From Streptomyces stelliscabiei (GTDB taxonomy: Bacteria > Actinomycetota > Actinomycetes > Streptomycetales > Streptomycetaceae): a DNA stretch of 64,000 bases. Numbering within the stretch: the stretch's first letter is position 1; the number at the start of each line of letters is the position of its first letter. The translations under genes and the position numbers were made by a program. The DNA lies in NCBI RefSeq assembly GCF_014873495.1, contig NZ_JADBGF010000001.1, forward strand, positions 5,704,001 through 5,768,000, written 5' to 3'. This document shows positions 23,538 through 32,847 of this stretch, piece after piece. The notes beneath the pieces are model-generated. The model ran no database searches. It was not told where the DNA came from and saw nothing but the letters and a program-made list of their open reading frames with translations.

Positions 23538-26015
23538 CTAGTAGGCGAGGCGGGTCGTCGACCCGAGGACGGAGTACACGGCGTCGTCCAGCACCCACAC
23601 GCTGTCGGTCGCGCTCTTGCTGGTGTGGAACTGGATCTTGTGGCTGGTGTCCTTGATGACCTCGGTGTAGCCCTCGACGGTCACCCGCATCGACGAGGCC
23701 GGCGCCTGCGCGGGCAGGTCGGTGACGGAGAAATAGGAGCCGATGTCCGCGTCGAGGATGTCCAGGTAGGTGGACATCGTGAACGCCTCGACCGGTACCT
23801 CCCGCAACTCCGTCGGCGGGTCCGCGTACCGGGACACCAGCCACGCAGCCGCGTCCAGGACGCTCAGGTCGCTGGTCTTCAGAACGTTCAGCTGCTGCGG
23901 CTTCTCCCCGTAGACGAGCACGGAGGCCGGGGCCGTCACCCGTTGCGTCGCCCCGCCCGGCCTGCTGGCCTCGACGATGTTGACCATCTTCTGATCATCG
24001 TCGGATGCCTCGACCTCGTCGGTGTCGAGGTCCGCGTACGAGATCGTGAACACCTCGGAGGCCGGGCTCGGGTTGTAGCGGATGTCCCGCGACTGCAGAG
24101 CCAGCCCGTACCAGTCGCGCTCGGCGAACAGCTTCGCCGCCTCGGTCGCCTCCACCTCCCGCATCCTCACCAGCGCGTTGGACCCGGCCGCTCCCTGGGA
24201 GGCGATCGGATCGAACGTGCTGCCCCACACCGTCACGGAGTTCACGCCGCCGTACCGGGCCAGCCGTTCCACGCGCACGTCGGCGTCCTCGCCCGCGAAC
24301 GCCGTGGTCCCGGCCTCGTAGCGCAGCGCCTCCATGGTCGTGATGTCCGAGGTGCCGGCGTGGGTGACGGCGACGTGGGCGATCTGCCCGCTGAAGAGAC
24401 GGCTCCCCCGAAAGCCGCCGACGTTCAGGAACCGGATGCCGCTCATGGCCGGGGGGTTGGCCAGCGTGATCGCCGCGAGAGCGCCGTCGACCCGCAGCGA
24501 CTTGTTGCCGCTGACACCGATCATGTCGAGCATGACGTGATGCCAGGCGCCGTCAGCCACAGCGGCAGTGGAGTTGAACACCGTGAGGGCGGAGCCGGTG
24601 TCGGTGTACTCCATGGCCAGGTTGCCGCTGCTGTTCACCGTGAGGACCACCTGGTTGTCCAGGCCCGCGGAGTAGAAGCCGAGGATCGCCCGGCTCACTG
24701 TGCTCGTCTTGATCCAGCACTCAAAGATCATCTGATTCGCGCCGGACGCCGCCTCGAACACGGAGCCCAGATCCGCCACCAGATACTTGCCCGCAGACGA
24801 GGACGCCGGGGTGAACGTCGGCGCGCCCTCGCCCGTCTCGGGCAGGCCCTCGCCGCCGAACTCCAGCGTGCCGCCGCTGCTGACCTGGGTGAGGGCGAGC
24901 GCCCCGCAGCTGCCGCCGGAGATGTCGCCCGCCGCCGTGGAGTCGGCCGGCTCGGACAGCGGGTAGTACGCCGACAGCGTGCCGGGAATCCCGGCGGTGT
25001 CCTGGTGAAGGATCTCCTCGGCGTACACCGACCGCAGCGCGGGCGCGGAGCTGAGGCGCTTGAGCATGTCCGAGCAGGTGATGACCACCTTCGAGCCGAG
25101 GCCCTTCCACCGCACCGGCCACTCGTTGACCACGCCCCAGAAGCGGGGCCGGATCTCGGCGCCGATCAGGTCCCACTCGATGTAGCCGGACGTGCCGCCG
25201 GTGCGGGTGGTGGGGAAGTCGAGGGCGTGCTGCTGCGAGGTGACCCAGGCCGGGGTGGCCAGGGTCCGGCGGGTCGTCCAGATGAACCCGTCCCCGCTGG
25301 TCTCCCAGTACACGGTGCCGGCCGACTCCCGTACCCGCAGCCATGCGTGGTCGATCGCCGAGTACGTCAGGTTCGTCGGGGTGCCGTCCGAGAACCCGAC
25401 CTGGGACATCGCGGCGAGGACTCCGGTGAGGGCGTCGTACCGCCAGCCGATCCGGGTGCCGGACGTGGTGGACAGAACCCACATCGAGGCGGCGCAGTTC
25501 GACGAGCCGTTCGCGGCGGGCACGGTCGTGAGCTTGGCCGTGACCTTGCTGGCGGCGAGCGTCCACTGCCGGACGCTGGTGAAGTTGGTGTCGACTCCGG
25601 GGGCGATCGTGATCCGCAGCCGGCCCTCGGCGGTCTCCTGCCCGGCGCTGCCGGTGTTCGTCGTCCACAGCGTGGAGTTCACGCGGCCGTCGTCGAAGGT
25701 GTCCCCCAGCATGGCCATCGGGTAGGGCGCCGACCCGGACAGGGTCGGCATGACCGCGGCCGAGACGCGGATCGGTGCCAGCTTCCGAACGTAGGGGTAG
25801 TACGCCGAGGAGGCGTTGCCGGGGGTGAGCGCCCCGTCCTGGTTGTCCAGGAACAGGGTCGCTGTCCCGACCTGCGTTTCGCTCAGTTCGTCGGACGCAC
25901 CGCGAGTGATGCTGACGCCCTGGACCTCGTCGACCCGGGTGGTGATGTCCGTCCACGTGATGGTGGTGGGCGCCTGCACCAGGCCGCCCCACCCCATTTC
26001 CACCAGCAGCGGCAT
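23538..26015 (-). CDS. Minor tail protein with LamG/concanavalin-like domain
   Basis: 825 residues. The N-terminus (WTDITTRVDEVQGVSITRGASDELSETQVGT) is a tail-tip adaptor type seen after tape-measure genes. The middle (about 380-560) has a LamG-like lectin fold signature: ISGGSCGALAL, ANQMIFECWIKTSTVSRAILGFY, DGAWHHVMLDM, GSRLFSGQIAHVAV. It likely contributes sugar binding at the tail tip during adsorption. It starts 4 bp after the tape-measure stop. Confidence 0.8.
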   Translation of the reverse strand: MPLLVEMGWGGLVQAPTTITWTDITTRVDEVQGVSITRGASDELSETQVGTATLFLDNQDGALTPGNASSAYYPYVRKLAPIRVSAAVMPTLSGSAPYPMAMLGDTFDDGRVNSTLWTTNTGSAGQETAEGRLRITIAPGVDTNFTSVRQWTLAASKVTAKLTTVPAANGSSNCAASMWVLSTTSGTRIGWRYDALTGVLAAMSQVGFSDGTPTNLTYSAIDHAWLRVRESAGTVYWETSGDGFIWTTRRTLATPAWVTSQQHALDFPTTRTGGTSGYIEWDLIGAEIRPRFWGVVNEWPVRWKGLGSKVVITCSDMLKRLSSAPALRSVYAEEILHQDTAGIPGTLSAYYPLSEPADSTAAGDISGGSCGALALTQVSSGGTLEFGGEGLPETGEGAPTFTPASSSAGKYLVADLGSVFEAASGANQMIFECWIKTSTVSRAILGFYSAGLDNQVVLTVNSSGNLAMEYTDTGSALTVFNSTAAVADGAWHHVMLDMIGVSGNKSLRVDGALAAITLANPPAMSGIRFLNVGGFRGSRLFSGQIAHVAVTHAGTSDITTMEALRYEAGTTAFAGEDADVRVERLARYGGVNSVTVWGSTFDPIASQGAAGSNALVRMREVEATEAAKLFAERDWYGLALQSRDIRYNPSPASEVFTISYADLDTDEVEASDDDQKMVNIVEASRPGGATQRVTAPASVLVYGEKPQQLNVLKTSDLSVLDAAAWLVSRYADPPTELREVPVEAFTMSTYLDILDADIGSYFSVTDLPAQAPASSMRVTVEGYTEVIKDTSHKIQFHTSKSATDSVWVLDDAVYSVLGSTTRLAY

Positions 26016-26019
26016 CCGA

Positions 26020-29000
26020 TCACCCCACTCCGAGAGAGACGTTGATGCCGTGTGCGCGCTTCAGCTGCAGCAGCTGGCGCTGCAGCTCGCGGGCGATCGC
26101 GACCGGGTCCGAGGTGCCGGACACGTTGATGTCCACCTGCACCCGCTGCATGCCGGACCCGCCCGCGACGGCCGGACGCCCGGCCACCGCAGCGATGCCC
26201 GGCGCCGCCCGCCCCGTCATGCGGCCGGCCATGGTGTCCATGGCGCGGTCGATGAACGGCATGCCCTGCAGCACACCGACGCCGACACCGCGGGCGGTGT
26301 TGATGCCGTCGGGGATCATCGCCTTGGCGGGCGAGCTGATACCGAGCGCCTTGCGCAGCGCCTTCTGCATGCCCTTGGCGATCTTCACCATGAGGGCTTC
26401 GATGCCCTTCTGCTGCGACGCCAGCCCGGCGAGGAACCCTTTGCCCGCGTTCTTGCCGGAGTCGTACAGCGCGTCGGCCCCCTTGCGGCCGAGCTTTTCC
26501 GCCTCGTCGTTGATCTTGTACTGGGTGGAGTTGATCTGGTTGAACGTGGCCTTGTCCGCCCCAGCCAACGCGCTCGCGTAGGCGTAGCCCTGCTCCGGCC
26601 CCATCTCCAGGATCTCGCGCAGCATGGTCTTGTTGAGGCCGCGCTTCGCCAGCTCGGAGATGTAGCGGGAGAACTGCTTCATCTTCTCCAGGCGGGAGGC
26701 GAGCTTGCCCTTGATGCCGCCAGCGGTCACCTCCTCCTCGCCGCCGAACATCCCGCCGAGCGAGGCGCCTTGCTTGGCCTTGACCCGGGTCGACTCGGCG
26801 AAGTCCTTCGCGGCCTTGATCTTGGCGGCGATCTTGTCGCGCTGGCCCGCCAAGTCCAGCAGCTTCTTGGTCTGCCGGTTGACCATCGCGACCAGGCGGT
26901 TGTCCTTCTTCCCGTCGAACGCGGCCCAGATGTCCTTGGCCAGGTCTTTCGCGGTGGACTTGATCTTGTCCTTGCTGCCGGTCATCCCGGCGATCAGCCC
27001 CTTGCCGAGGTCGGCCATCAGGGCCTTGGCCTTCTTCGACGGCGAGGAGATCTGCAGCTCCTCCCGCATGCCGGCGAGGACGTCGGCCGCCAGCCGACGG
27101 GCTGCCGCCTTCACCACCGAGGAGCCGCCGGCCATGCCTGAGGCGAGGCCCTGCGCGGCAGCCGCCCCGGCCCCGCCCACTCCGCCGGCGAGTGACCCCG
27201 CGCCGACCTTGCCGTCGTTGATCGCCCGCAGCAGGGGCAGGTTCCGCGCCGTCTGGTAGGCGTTGACCACGAACTCTTTCGCCGACAGCCACGGCGCGAA
27301 CACGCTGTCCGAGGTGCCGGTGCCCGGTCCCTCGACCAGGCCGCCACCTGCGTAGCCCTTGCCCCGGTGCGCAAAGCCCGTGCCGGTGAACAGGCCGCCG
27401 GTCGCGCCGGTGATGTCGTGCTGGCTGCGGCCCGTCAGGTACTTCTTCTGGTACTCGGTGACGTACCGGGTCGTCCGCTTGGTGAAGATCGTGATCGACT
27501 TGTCGTGCAGCTGCGCGACGGCCGCCGCCACATTGCGCACGTCCGACAGCGCCTTGCCCGCCTTGGCGGTGACGGTGACCGATCCGTCCGGCAGACGCTT
27601 CACCTTGTAGCCGAAGCTCTCCAGGACCGCCTCGCCGCTCTTGGAGAGCGCCTTCAGGGTCACCGACTTGGAGCCCGGGGTCTTGTTCACTGCCGAGTTG
27701 AACCGCTTGAGGTCCGCCTCAGCGTCCTCGGTCTGCAGCTCGACCTTCGCCTTCTTCAGGTCCTTGATGTTCAGGATCTGGTCGGCGAGCTGCTTGGCCT
27801 CCCTCTTGGTCAGGCCCATCGCCTGGGCGTTCTTGATGAACTCCGCGCGGCCCCGGGAGTAGATGCCGGTGACCGTCTCCCACGAGGAGCCGGACTCCCG
27901 GGCGGAGGCGGCGGCCTCCTCGGTCTTCGCCGCCAGGTCGTTCAGCGCGGTCGCCGCGGCCTGGGCCTTCGGACTGTTCACGTCCAGTCGGCCGTTGACC
28001 ATGTCCAGGGCGCCGGCGTTGTCCTTGGCCGCCTTGGCTGCGGCGTCGATGCTCGCCTCGAACCCGATCATCCCGCCGAGGCCCTGGCGCTGCATGTCGT
28101 TCAGCGCCTGCAGGCTCTGGCGCAACCCGTCCGCTGACGCCTTCTGCGCTGCCAGTGCGGCCTGGGTCTTCTGTGCCTGCTGCCCGAACAGGCCCTGGCT
28201 CGCAGCGGCGAGGTCCTGCTCGAACTTGGCATCCTTCAGTGCCGACTTGTAGTCGTTGAGGTGCTTGGTGAACTGGGTGGTGTCCCGGCCGCCCTTGCCG
28301 TACTCGGCGGTCAGCTTCTTCAGCGCTGCTGCCGCGAGGTCGGCGTTGCCGTCCCGCACCATGCCAGCCAGGGACTTGTCGACCGCGTCGATTTCCTCCT
28401 TGGCTTCCTTGACGGGCGTCGAGTCCCAGCCGGTCCAGCCGACCAGGAACTGCTGGACCTTGTCGGCGGTGCCCGGATCGGTGAGCGCCTTCACATGGCC
28501 GTACAGCGCGCCCAGGTCGCTGCCGAACATCCGCGAGGCCTCGCCGGTCACCTTGCCGGTGGAGCCCAGTTCACGCATCGAGGAGGTGAGCCGGTCGATG
28601 TCCGGAGGCGCGCTTCCACTCCGCTCGGCCAGCTCGGAGATCGCGAGGATCGCGAGGCCGATGCCGGTCCCCGCCAACGCGATCTTCGTGGTGCGGCTGA
28701 GCGCCAGCACGCTCGCCCTGACCGCCGCCAGACGGCCGGGTGTAGCGGCCGCCGCCGTGTTCATCGCGACGAGCTGGATACCGAAGGCCGCGGCTGCGGA
28801 GCGCGCGGCGACCAGGCCGAGCGCGGCGGCCTTCGTGAGCTTCAGCGCGATCGCGAGCTGCAGGAAGATCGCGATGGCGGACGGCGGCACCGCGGACACC
28901 AGCCGGGCAATGACGTCGATGGTCTGCAGCAGCCCGACCCCGACGTCGCTGCCCCCCTCCAGCACGTTCATCACAGCCGAGCCCACGTTCTTCAGAACAC

Positions 29001-29847
29001 TCGCCACGGTCGGGCCCTGAGCCCGGGCGAAGTCCATGAACTCGCGCGCGTTCTGGCCGATCTCGCCGGAGTCCGACGTCCGCATCAGGCTGACCAGCTC
29101 GCTGTTGATGCTGCGCAGCGTCCGGTTCGAGAAGCTCGTGAACTTCTCATTCAGGGCGTCGAACCCCGGCGACGCCACCTGCCCGCCGATGATCGTCATG
29201 AACCGATCGGTCTCGGCCGACGTGCCCTTGACCAGCTCTTTCGTCTTGGGCAGCAGGGCGTTGGCCAGACCGACGCCCTTGATGAGCGGGGCCATCGTGT
29301 CCCCGGCCAGCGAGTCCGACCACTCGCGGGTCTCATCCTTCAGCACGGACACCGCAGCCGCCGCCCGCCGGGTATCCGGCGGCATCTTCGCGATCAGCCG
29401 CTGGTACTCCAGCTGCGCCGTCAGAGCCTCTTGCGAGGAGGCCCCGGACTTGTCGACCGCTTCCTTGTACGCCTTGTGGGCCTCGGACGCCTCGCTGATC
29501 TGCGAGACCTGCGCGATCATCGCCGCGCCCATCACACCGACCGCGACCGCAACGGCCCCGGCCCCGGCGGCGATCGGCGCCAGCGATGCCGCCGCCGGGA
29601 TCGCGGCCGGCGCCAGCAGCAGCGTCGCCTTCTTCAGCTGGTCCACGGCCTTGCCGCCGGCGTCGGTGTCACGGCGCAGCGCGGCCAGGTCGCGGGAGGC
29701 GTTGCGTGAGAACCGGCGGACGGCCCGGTCGCCCTCGATCGACATGATCGTCATGCGGCGGCCGAGCCGGCGGGCCGCGTCCCCGATGTCGTCGAAGACA
29801 TCGGAGAGTTCATCGCGGCCGGTCAGCAGGAACGTCATCGAGGGCAC
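26020..29847 (-). CDS. Tape measure protein
   Basis: 1275 residues, alpha-helical and Ala/Lys-rich, with hydrophobic patches (LLLAPAAIPAAASLAPIAAGAGAVAVAVGVMGAAMIAQ near 75-112, and 300-400). It directly follows the chaperone frameshift gene, the standard position for a siphovirus tape measure, which sets tail length and helps DNA delivery. At roughly 1.5 angstrom per residue this length would give a tail near 190 nm. Start GTG 29847; an ATG three codons on is an alternative. Confidence 0.92.
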   Translation of the reverse strand: MPSMTFLLTGRDELSDVFDDIGDAARRLGRRMTIMSIEGDRAVRRFSRNASRDLAALRRDTDAGGKAVDQLKKATLLLAPAAIPAAASLAPIAAGAGAVAVAVGVMGAAMIAQVSQISEASEAHKAYKEAVDKSGASSQEALTAQLEYQRLIAKMPPDTRRAAAAVSVLKDETREWSDSLAGDTMAPLIKGVGLANALLPKTKELVKGTSAETDRFMTIIGGQVASPGFDALNEKFTSFSNRTLRSINSELVSLMRTSDSGEIGQNAREFMDFARAQGPTVASVLKNVGSAVMNVLEGGSDVGVGLLQTIDVIARLVSAVPPSAIAIFLQLAIALKLTKAAALGLVAARSAAAAFGIQLVAMNTAAAATPGRLAAVRASVLALSRTTKIALAGTGIGLAILAISELAERSGSAPPDIDRLTSSMRELGSTGKVTGEASRMFGSDLGALYGHVKALTDPGTADKVQQFLVGWTGWDSTPVKEAKEEIDAVDKSLAGMVRDGNADLAAAALKKLTAEYGKGGRDTTQFTKHLNDYKSALKDAKFEQDLAAASQGLFGQQAQKTQAALAAQKASADGLRQSLQALNDMQRQGLGGMIGFEASIDAAAKAAKDNAGALDMVNGRLDVNSPKAQAAATALNDLAAKTEEAAASARESGSSWETVTGIYSRGRAEFIKNAQAMGLTKREAKQLADQILNIKDLKKAKVELQTEDAEADLKRFNSAVNKTPGSKSVTLKALSKSGEAVLESFGYKVKRLPDGSVTVTAKAGKALSDVRNVAAAVAQLHDKSITIFTKRTTRYVTEYQKKYLTGRSQHDITGATGGLFTGTGFAHRGKGYAGGGLVEGPGTGTSDSVFAPWLSAKEFVVNAYQTARNLPLLRAINDGKVGAGSLAGGVGGAGAAAAQGLASGMAGGSSVVKAAARRLAADVLAGMREELQISSPSKKAKALMADLGKGLIAGMTGSKDKIKSTAKDLAKDIWAAFDGKKDNRLVAMVNRQTKKLLDLAGQRDKIAAKIKAAKDFAESTRVKAKQGASLGGMFGGEEEVTAGGIKGKLASRLEKMKQFSRYISELAKRGLNKTMLREILEMGPEQGYAYASALAGADKATFNQINSTQYKINDEAEKLGRKGADALYDSGKNAGKGFLAGLASQQKGIEALMVKIAKGMQKALRKALGISSPAKAMIPDGINTARGVGVGVLQGMPFIDRAMDTMAGRMTGRAAPGIAAVAGRPAVAGGSGMQRVQVDINVSGTSDPVAIARELQRQLLQLKRAHGINVSLGVG

Positions 29848-29849
29848 GG

Positions 29850-30487
29850 CTACTCACCGCCTTCCTGCTGGGCCTGGTTGTGGAGTTCGATCCAGGCGGT
29901 GAGGTTGTAGAAGTCGACGACGCTCAGGCAGTCGACTCCGGCAGGGGGGATGTGGAGGAGGTGGGCGAAGAGAGGGAGGAAGCTGTCTCGGGCTCGCTCG
30001 ATGTCGGGGTCGGGCTCGACGGCTCGCCGCCCTCCTCCGGCTCGCCCGGCTCCTCCTGCTCGGGCTGGTCTTTTGGGTCCCGGGCCAGCCGCGCGATCAG
30101 CTCCCGCGCGTGCTCCGGGTCAGCCGCAGCGCGGTCCGGGAGTTCGGAGAGGATCTCCGTGACCCGTTCCCGGGTCATCTCCGGATCGGTGCCGACCATC
30201 GAGTACGCGTTCTCCACGTAGTCGGTGACCTCGCGTACGGACATCCGGGTGACCAGCTCGCCCACCCGGCAGTCAAACTCCCCGAAGCGGAGGGTCGGCT
30301 GTTGGCGCTTCTTCAGGATCCACACGATGCCGCGCATCGCGTCGACGTCCTCGCCCTCCAGACCCTTTTTGATCTCGTCCCACTTCATGTCGATGGTGCG
30401 CTGCACGATCGACGCCTCGGACACGAGGAGGTCGTTGGCGTCGTAGTGCTCCGGCTCGCCGTCGGCCGGGGTGTAGATGACGATCAA
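29850..30487 (-). CDS. Tail assembly chaperone gpG-T fusion by -1 frameshift
   Basis: A slip at 30071-30077 after codon 139 moves ribosomes into the -1 frame, which stays open for 73 more codons and ends at the TAG at 29850-29852, giving about 212 residues. The extension starts Arg/Gly-rich and ends in a well-formed helical sequence (FLPLFAHLLHIPPAGVDCL, VVDFYNLTAWIELHNQAQQ), a credible T domain. Such G/G-T pairs bind the tape measure and recruit tail tube subunits in long-tailed phages. Confidence 0.8.
29924..30487 (-). CDS. Tail assembly chaperone gpG (unshifted product)
   Basis: 187 residues from a TTG start at 30487 with AGGAG ahead of it. The first 140 residues are the chaperone fold (YDANDLLVSEASIVQRTIDMKWDEIKKGLEG); the last 45, past the slip site, are low-complexity Glu/Pro/Ser, typical of the short product. 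It lies between the tail tube and the tape measure. This is the major product; about one ribosome in many makes the fusion. Confidence 0.85.
   Translation of the reverse strand: MIVIYTPADGEPEHYDANDLLVSEASIVQRTIDMKWDEIKKGLEGEDVDAMRGIVWILKKRQQPTLRFGEFDCRVGELVTRMSVREVTDYVENAYSMVGTDPEMTRERVTEILSELPDRAAADPEHARELIARLARDPKDQPEQEEPGEPEEGGEPSSPTPTSSEPETASSLSSPTSSTSPLPESTA
30071..30077 (-). promoter_or_regulatory. -1 ribosomal frameshift slippery site
   Basis: On the minus strand the heptamer is C CCA AAA in the zero frame, a canonical X XXY YYZ slip site in the chaperone gene (codons Asp-Pro-Lys). GC-rich sequence follows that could fold into a stimulatory stem. After slipping, the next codon read is AGA. 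Confidence 0.85.
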
Positions 30488-30496
30488 AGGGGGCTC

Positions 30497-31009
30497 CTAT
30501 TCGAGTCGGCGGCGCACGTCGTCCGTGACGCGCTCCACCTCGCGCGTGATACGCGGCTGGTGGGCGCGGACGGTGTTGTCCCACCACAGCGGGGTGGTCG
30601 TCTGCTGCGCCCAGCGGCGCCGGTTGCCGAACACCGGGTGGCGGAGCCTGCCTTCGTTGAGGCGGTTGACCACGCCCACCGGAATGTCCGGGGGGAGGCG
30701 GCCCCGGTCGAGCCAGACCTTCGCGCCCGGGTTGCCGGTGACACGGACCGAGATCCGTACGGCCTGGGCGATGGAGTCCCGCAGCGGGCGGGTGGTCGGC
30801 GAGCGGCCTCCGCGGCCGCCGGCCTTACGGGTCTGAGACTGGATGGACAGGCCGCGGATGGTGTCCTGCAGATCGGACTGCAGGGGCTCGGCCGCCCGCC
30901 GGATCCGGCGGGCGTACGAGTTGCGGATGTTCTCGTGGCCGGCGGCCCGCAGCTTGCGGGACAGCTCCAGCAGCTGGCCGGTGCCGGTGATGCGGACGTT
31001 CTGCACCAT
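30497..31009 (-). CDS. Tail component, gp10-like
   Basis: 170 residues, basic and helical at the start (LLELSRKLRAAGHENIRNSYARRIRRAAEPLQ), like HK97 gp10-type minor tail/connector proteins. It is located between the tail tube and the chaperone. Probable role in tail completion. Confidence 0.65.
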   Translation of the reverse strand: MVQNVRITGTGQLLELSRKLRAAGHENIRNSYARRIRRAAEPLQSDLQDTIRGLSIQSQTRKAGGRGGRSPTTRPLRDSIAQAVRISVRVTGNPGAKVWLDRGRLPPDIPVGVVNRLNEGRLRHPVFGNRRRWAQQTTTPLWWDNTVRAHQPRITREVERVTDDVRRRLE

Positions 31010-31021
31010 GCGGCGCTCACC

Positions 31022-32008
31022 TCACAGCGTGACGTCCGTCGAGATGATCTCGATGCGCGGCTGGTTCGTGCCGTCGTAGAGGCCGGTGAAGTTGTACGTG
31101 GGCTTCACGACGCCGAACCCGTCGACGACCGGGGGGCCTTCGTCGATCCGGATCGCGGGCAGCGTCAGCCGCCACGTCTCGAAGTACGTCGTCTCGATCA
31201 GCGGGCCGACGAACTCCCACACCAGGCTCGTCGCGGCGTCGGAGGTGTGGAGGTCGTCGAGGGCGGTCGAGACGTAGTCCGTCTCCAGCGACCCGGTGAT
31301 TTTCACCTGGTCGTTCTCGATCGGCTCCTTCTTCTTGCCAGCCTGGCCGGCGTAGAAGCGCTCGGTGTCCTGCGGCCGCTCGATCTTCACCGACACCTTG
31401 CGGATGCCGTCGTGCGCCGTCTCCGAGCTGTACGTTCCCGTCCTCAGCGTCATCTGGCCGAAGTGGAACGGGGACATGCTCGGGTACGAGGCGGCGGCCA
31501 GGGTCTGGGCCTCGTCGCAGTCCTTGCCGTCGAACTCGAACGTGGCCGCGAGCATCTCGCCGAACGCGCAACTGAACTCGCCCGACGTGACCTTGCACCC
31601 GACGAACGACTTGTCTGTGACCGTGCCAGTGGTCAGGGGCACGCCCTTCTGGATCGACAGGCTCTTGCCTGCGACCGACGCCAGGGTGTGGGTCTGCAGG
31701 TAGGCGGCCGTCGCGGCCTGCTGCACCGGTGTGACGGCGGTACCCATCAGAGCCTGGTGCAGCAGTCCCATCGACTTGTTCGTGACCTCGAAGTCGATGC
31801 TGCCCTGCACCTCCTGCCGGGTGAGGACACGCCGCGCGGACAGCGGCAGCAGCCGGCCTGCGGCGATGCCCGCCGACTGGGCGGTGGTCTTCTTGAGCTG
31901 CAGGCCCTCCTTCGTGAACTCGATGAACTTGGTCGGCGCGACGTAGGTGCCGTAGCTGACCTCGGCCGCGATGCCGAGCTGGGCGCCGAGCCCGGATCCG
32001 ATCGCCAT
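31022..32008 (-). CDS. Major tail tube protein
   Basis: 328 residues: GLGAQLGIAAEVSYGTYVAPTKFIEFTKEGLQLKK is the N-terminal pattern of phage tail tube proteins. Beta-rich throughout (FEVTNKSMGLLHQALMG, VKITGSLETDYVSTALD), as in the tail tube fold shared with Hcp. Position before the chaperone pair supports it. Confidence 0.88.
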   Translation of the reverse strand: MAIGSGLGAQLGIAAEVSYGTYVAPTKFIEFTKEGLQLKKTTAQSAGIAAGRLLPLSARRVLTRQEVQGSIDFEVTNKSMGLLHQALMGTAVTPVQQAATAAYLQTHTLASVAGKSLSIQKGVPLTTGTVTDKSFVGCKVTSGEFSCAFGEMLAATFEFDGKDCDEAQTLAAASYPSMSPFHFGQMTLRTGTYSSETAHDGIRKVSVKIERPQDTERFYAGQAGKKKEPIENDQVKITGSLETDYVSTALDDLHTSDAATSLVWEFVGPLIETTYFETWRLTLPAIRIDEGPPVVDGFGVVKPTYNFTGLYDGTNQPRIEIISTDVTL

Positions 32009-32010
32009 GA

Positions 32011-32310
32011 TCAGTCCCCCTTCTGCGGCTCGGCCTTGGCCGCCGCCGTCTTCTTCGCTGCGGGCTTCTTCAGCACGCCGTCATCCCGGCCGGGGGAAGC
32101 GGGTGCGTCGTCCGCCGGCTCGGGGGCGGCCTCGGGGAAGTTCCAGCCCGGGGGCTCCTCGACCGGCTCCCAGGTCTGGGCCTGGCAGACGTAGCCGTCG
32201 AACCGGTCGTCCGGCACGGTGACGACCTCGTCCGGCTGGATAAAGCGCTCGTGCCCGAACAGCTCGGGCACGGCCACCGGTTCGGGGCCGATGTAGCGGA
32301 CCTTCGCCAC
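32011..32310 (-). CDS. Small head-tail region protein, unknown
   Basis: 99 residues. GTG 32310 is chosen because AAGGAGGACCCC precedes it; the ATG at 32334 lacks one. It starts VAKVRYIGPEPVAVPELFGHERFIQPDEVVTVP and ends in a Lys/Ala tail (KKPAAKKTAAAKAEPQKGD). Similar short proteins lie just before tail tube genes. Confidence 0.65.
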   Translation of the reverse strand: MAKVRYIGPEPVAVPELFGHERFIQPDEVVTVPDDRFDGYVCQAQTWEPVEEPPGWNFPEAAPEPADDAPASPGRDDGVLKKPAAKKTAAAKAEPQKGD

Positions 32311-32376
32311 GGGGTCCTCCTTCGGATAGGGCATGGCGAACAGCCCGCACCGCGCGGGCTCCTCGATCGGGTTGGG

Positions 32377-32847
32377 TCACAGACGGGCGTGGCAGGACAC
32401 CGTGAAGGCCAGTCCCACCCTGATGCCCTGGTCGTTGGTGGACTGCTGCAGCACGCCCCGGGTCAGATGCGCCCACAGCACCGCGCCGTTCAGGTTCGGG
32501 GCCGTGGGGTTCGAGCTGGTGGCGCGCAGCTCCTGCTCGACCACGGCGAAGATCTCGAACACCCTGGCGCGCAGGGCAGGGAAGTCGAAGTCGCCGGACC
32601 AGCAGTCGATGTGGCAGGTGAGGTTGAAGTCCTCGTCCCTGGTGCGGGCGCCGGCCGCGTTGAAGTTCTGCACCAGCTCGGCCGCGGCCTCGCCCTGGGG
32701 GGACCAGCCGACGACGAGGAGGTCCTCGGTGGCCACGTCGTCGGTCGGCGGCCCGTCGATGACCGTGACGTCCTCGAGCTGGTCGGACGCCCGCAGGATG
32801 GTCAGGAGCGCGGTGATGGCGCCCGGCAGTGCGGAGGTTGCCATCAC
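32377..32847 (-). CDS. Tail terminator/completion protein
   Basis: 156 residues (GAITALLTILRASDQLEDVTVIDGPP...), small alpha/beta, in the conserved slot between connector and tail tube where lambda gpU/HK97 gp10-type tail terminators are encoded. Two starts overlap (GTG 32847, ATG 32844); it is coupled to the preceding gene by a 4-bp overlap. Confidence 0.7.
   Translation of the reverse strand: MMATSALPGAITALLTILRASDQLEDVTVIDGPPTDDVATEDLLVVGWSPQGEAAAELVQNFNAAGARTRDEDFNLTCHIDCWSGDFDFPALRARVFEIFAVVEQELRATSSNPTAPNLNGAVLWAHLTRGVLQQSTNDQGIRVGLAFTVSCHARL

Noticed and set aside
23625..26045. 806-residue plus-strand frame
   Set aside because: Antisense to the minor tail gene; no domain.
28261..29709. 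482-residue plus-strand frame
   Set aside because: Antisense to the tape measure gene.
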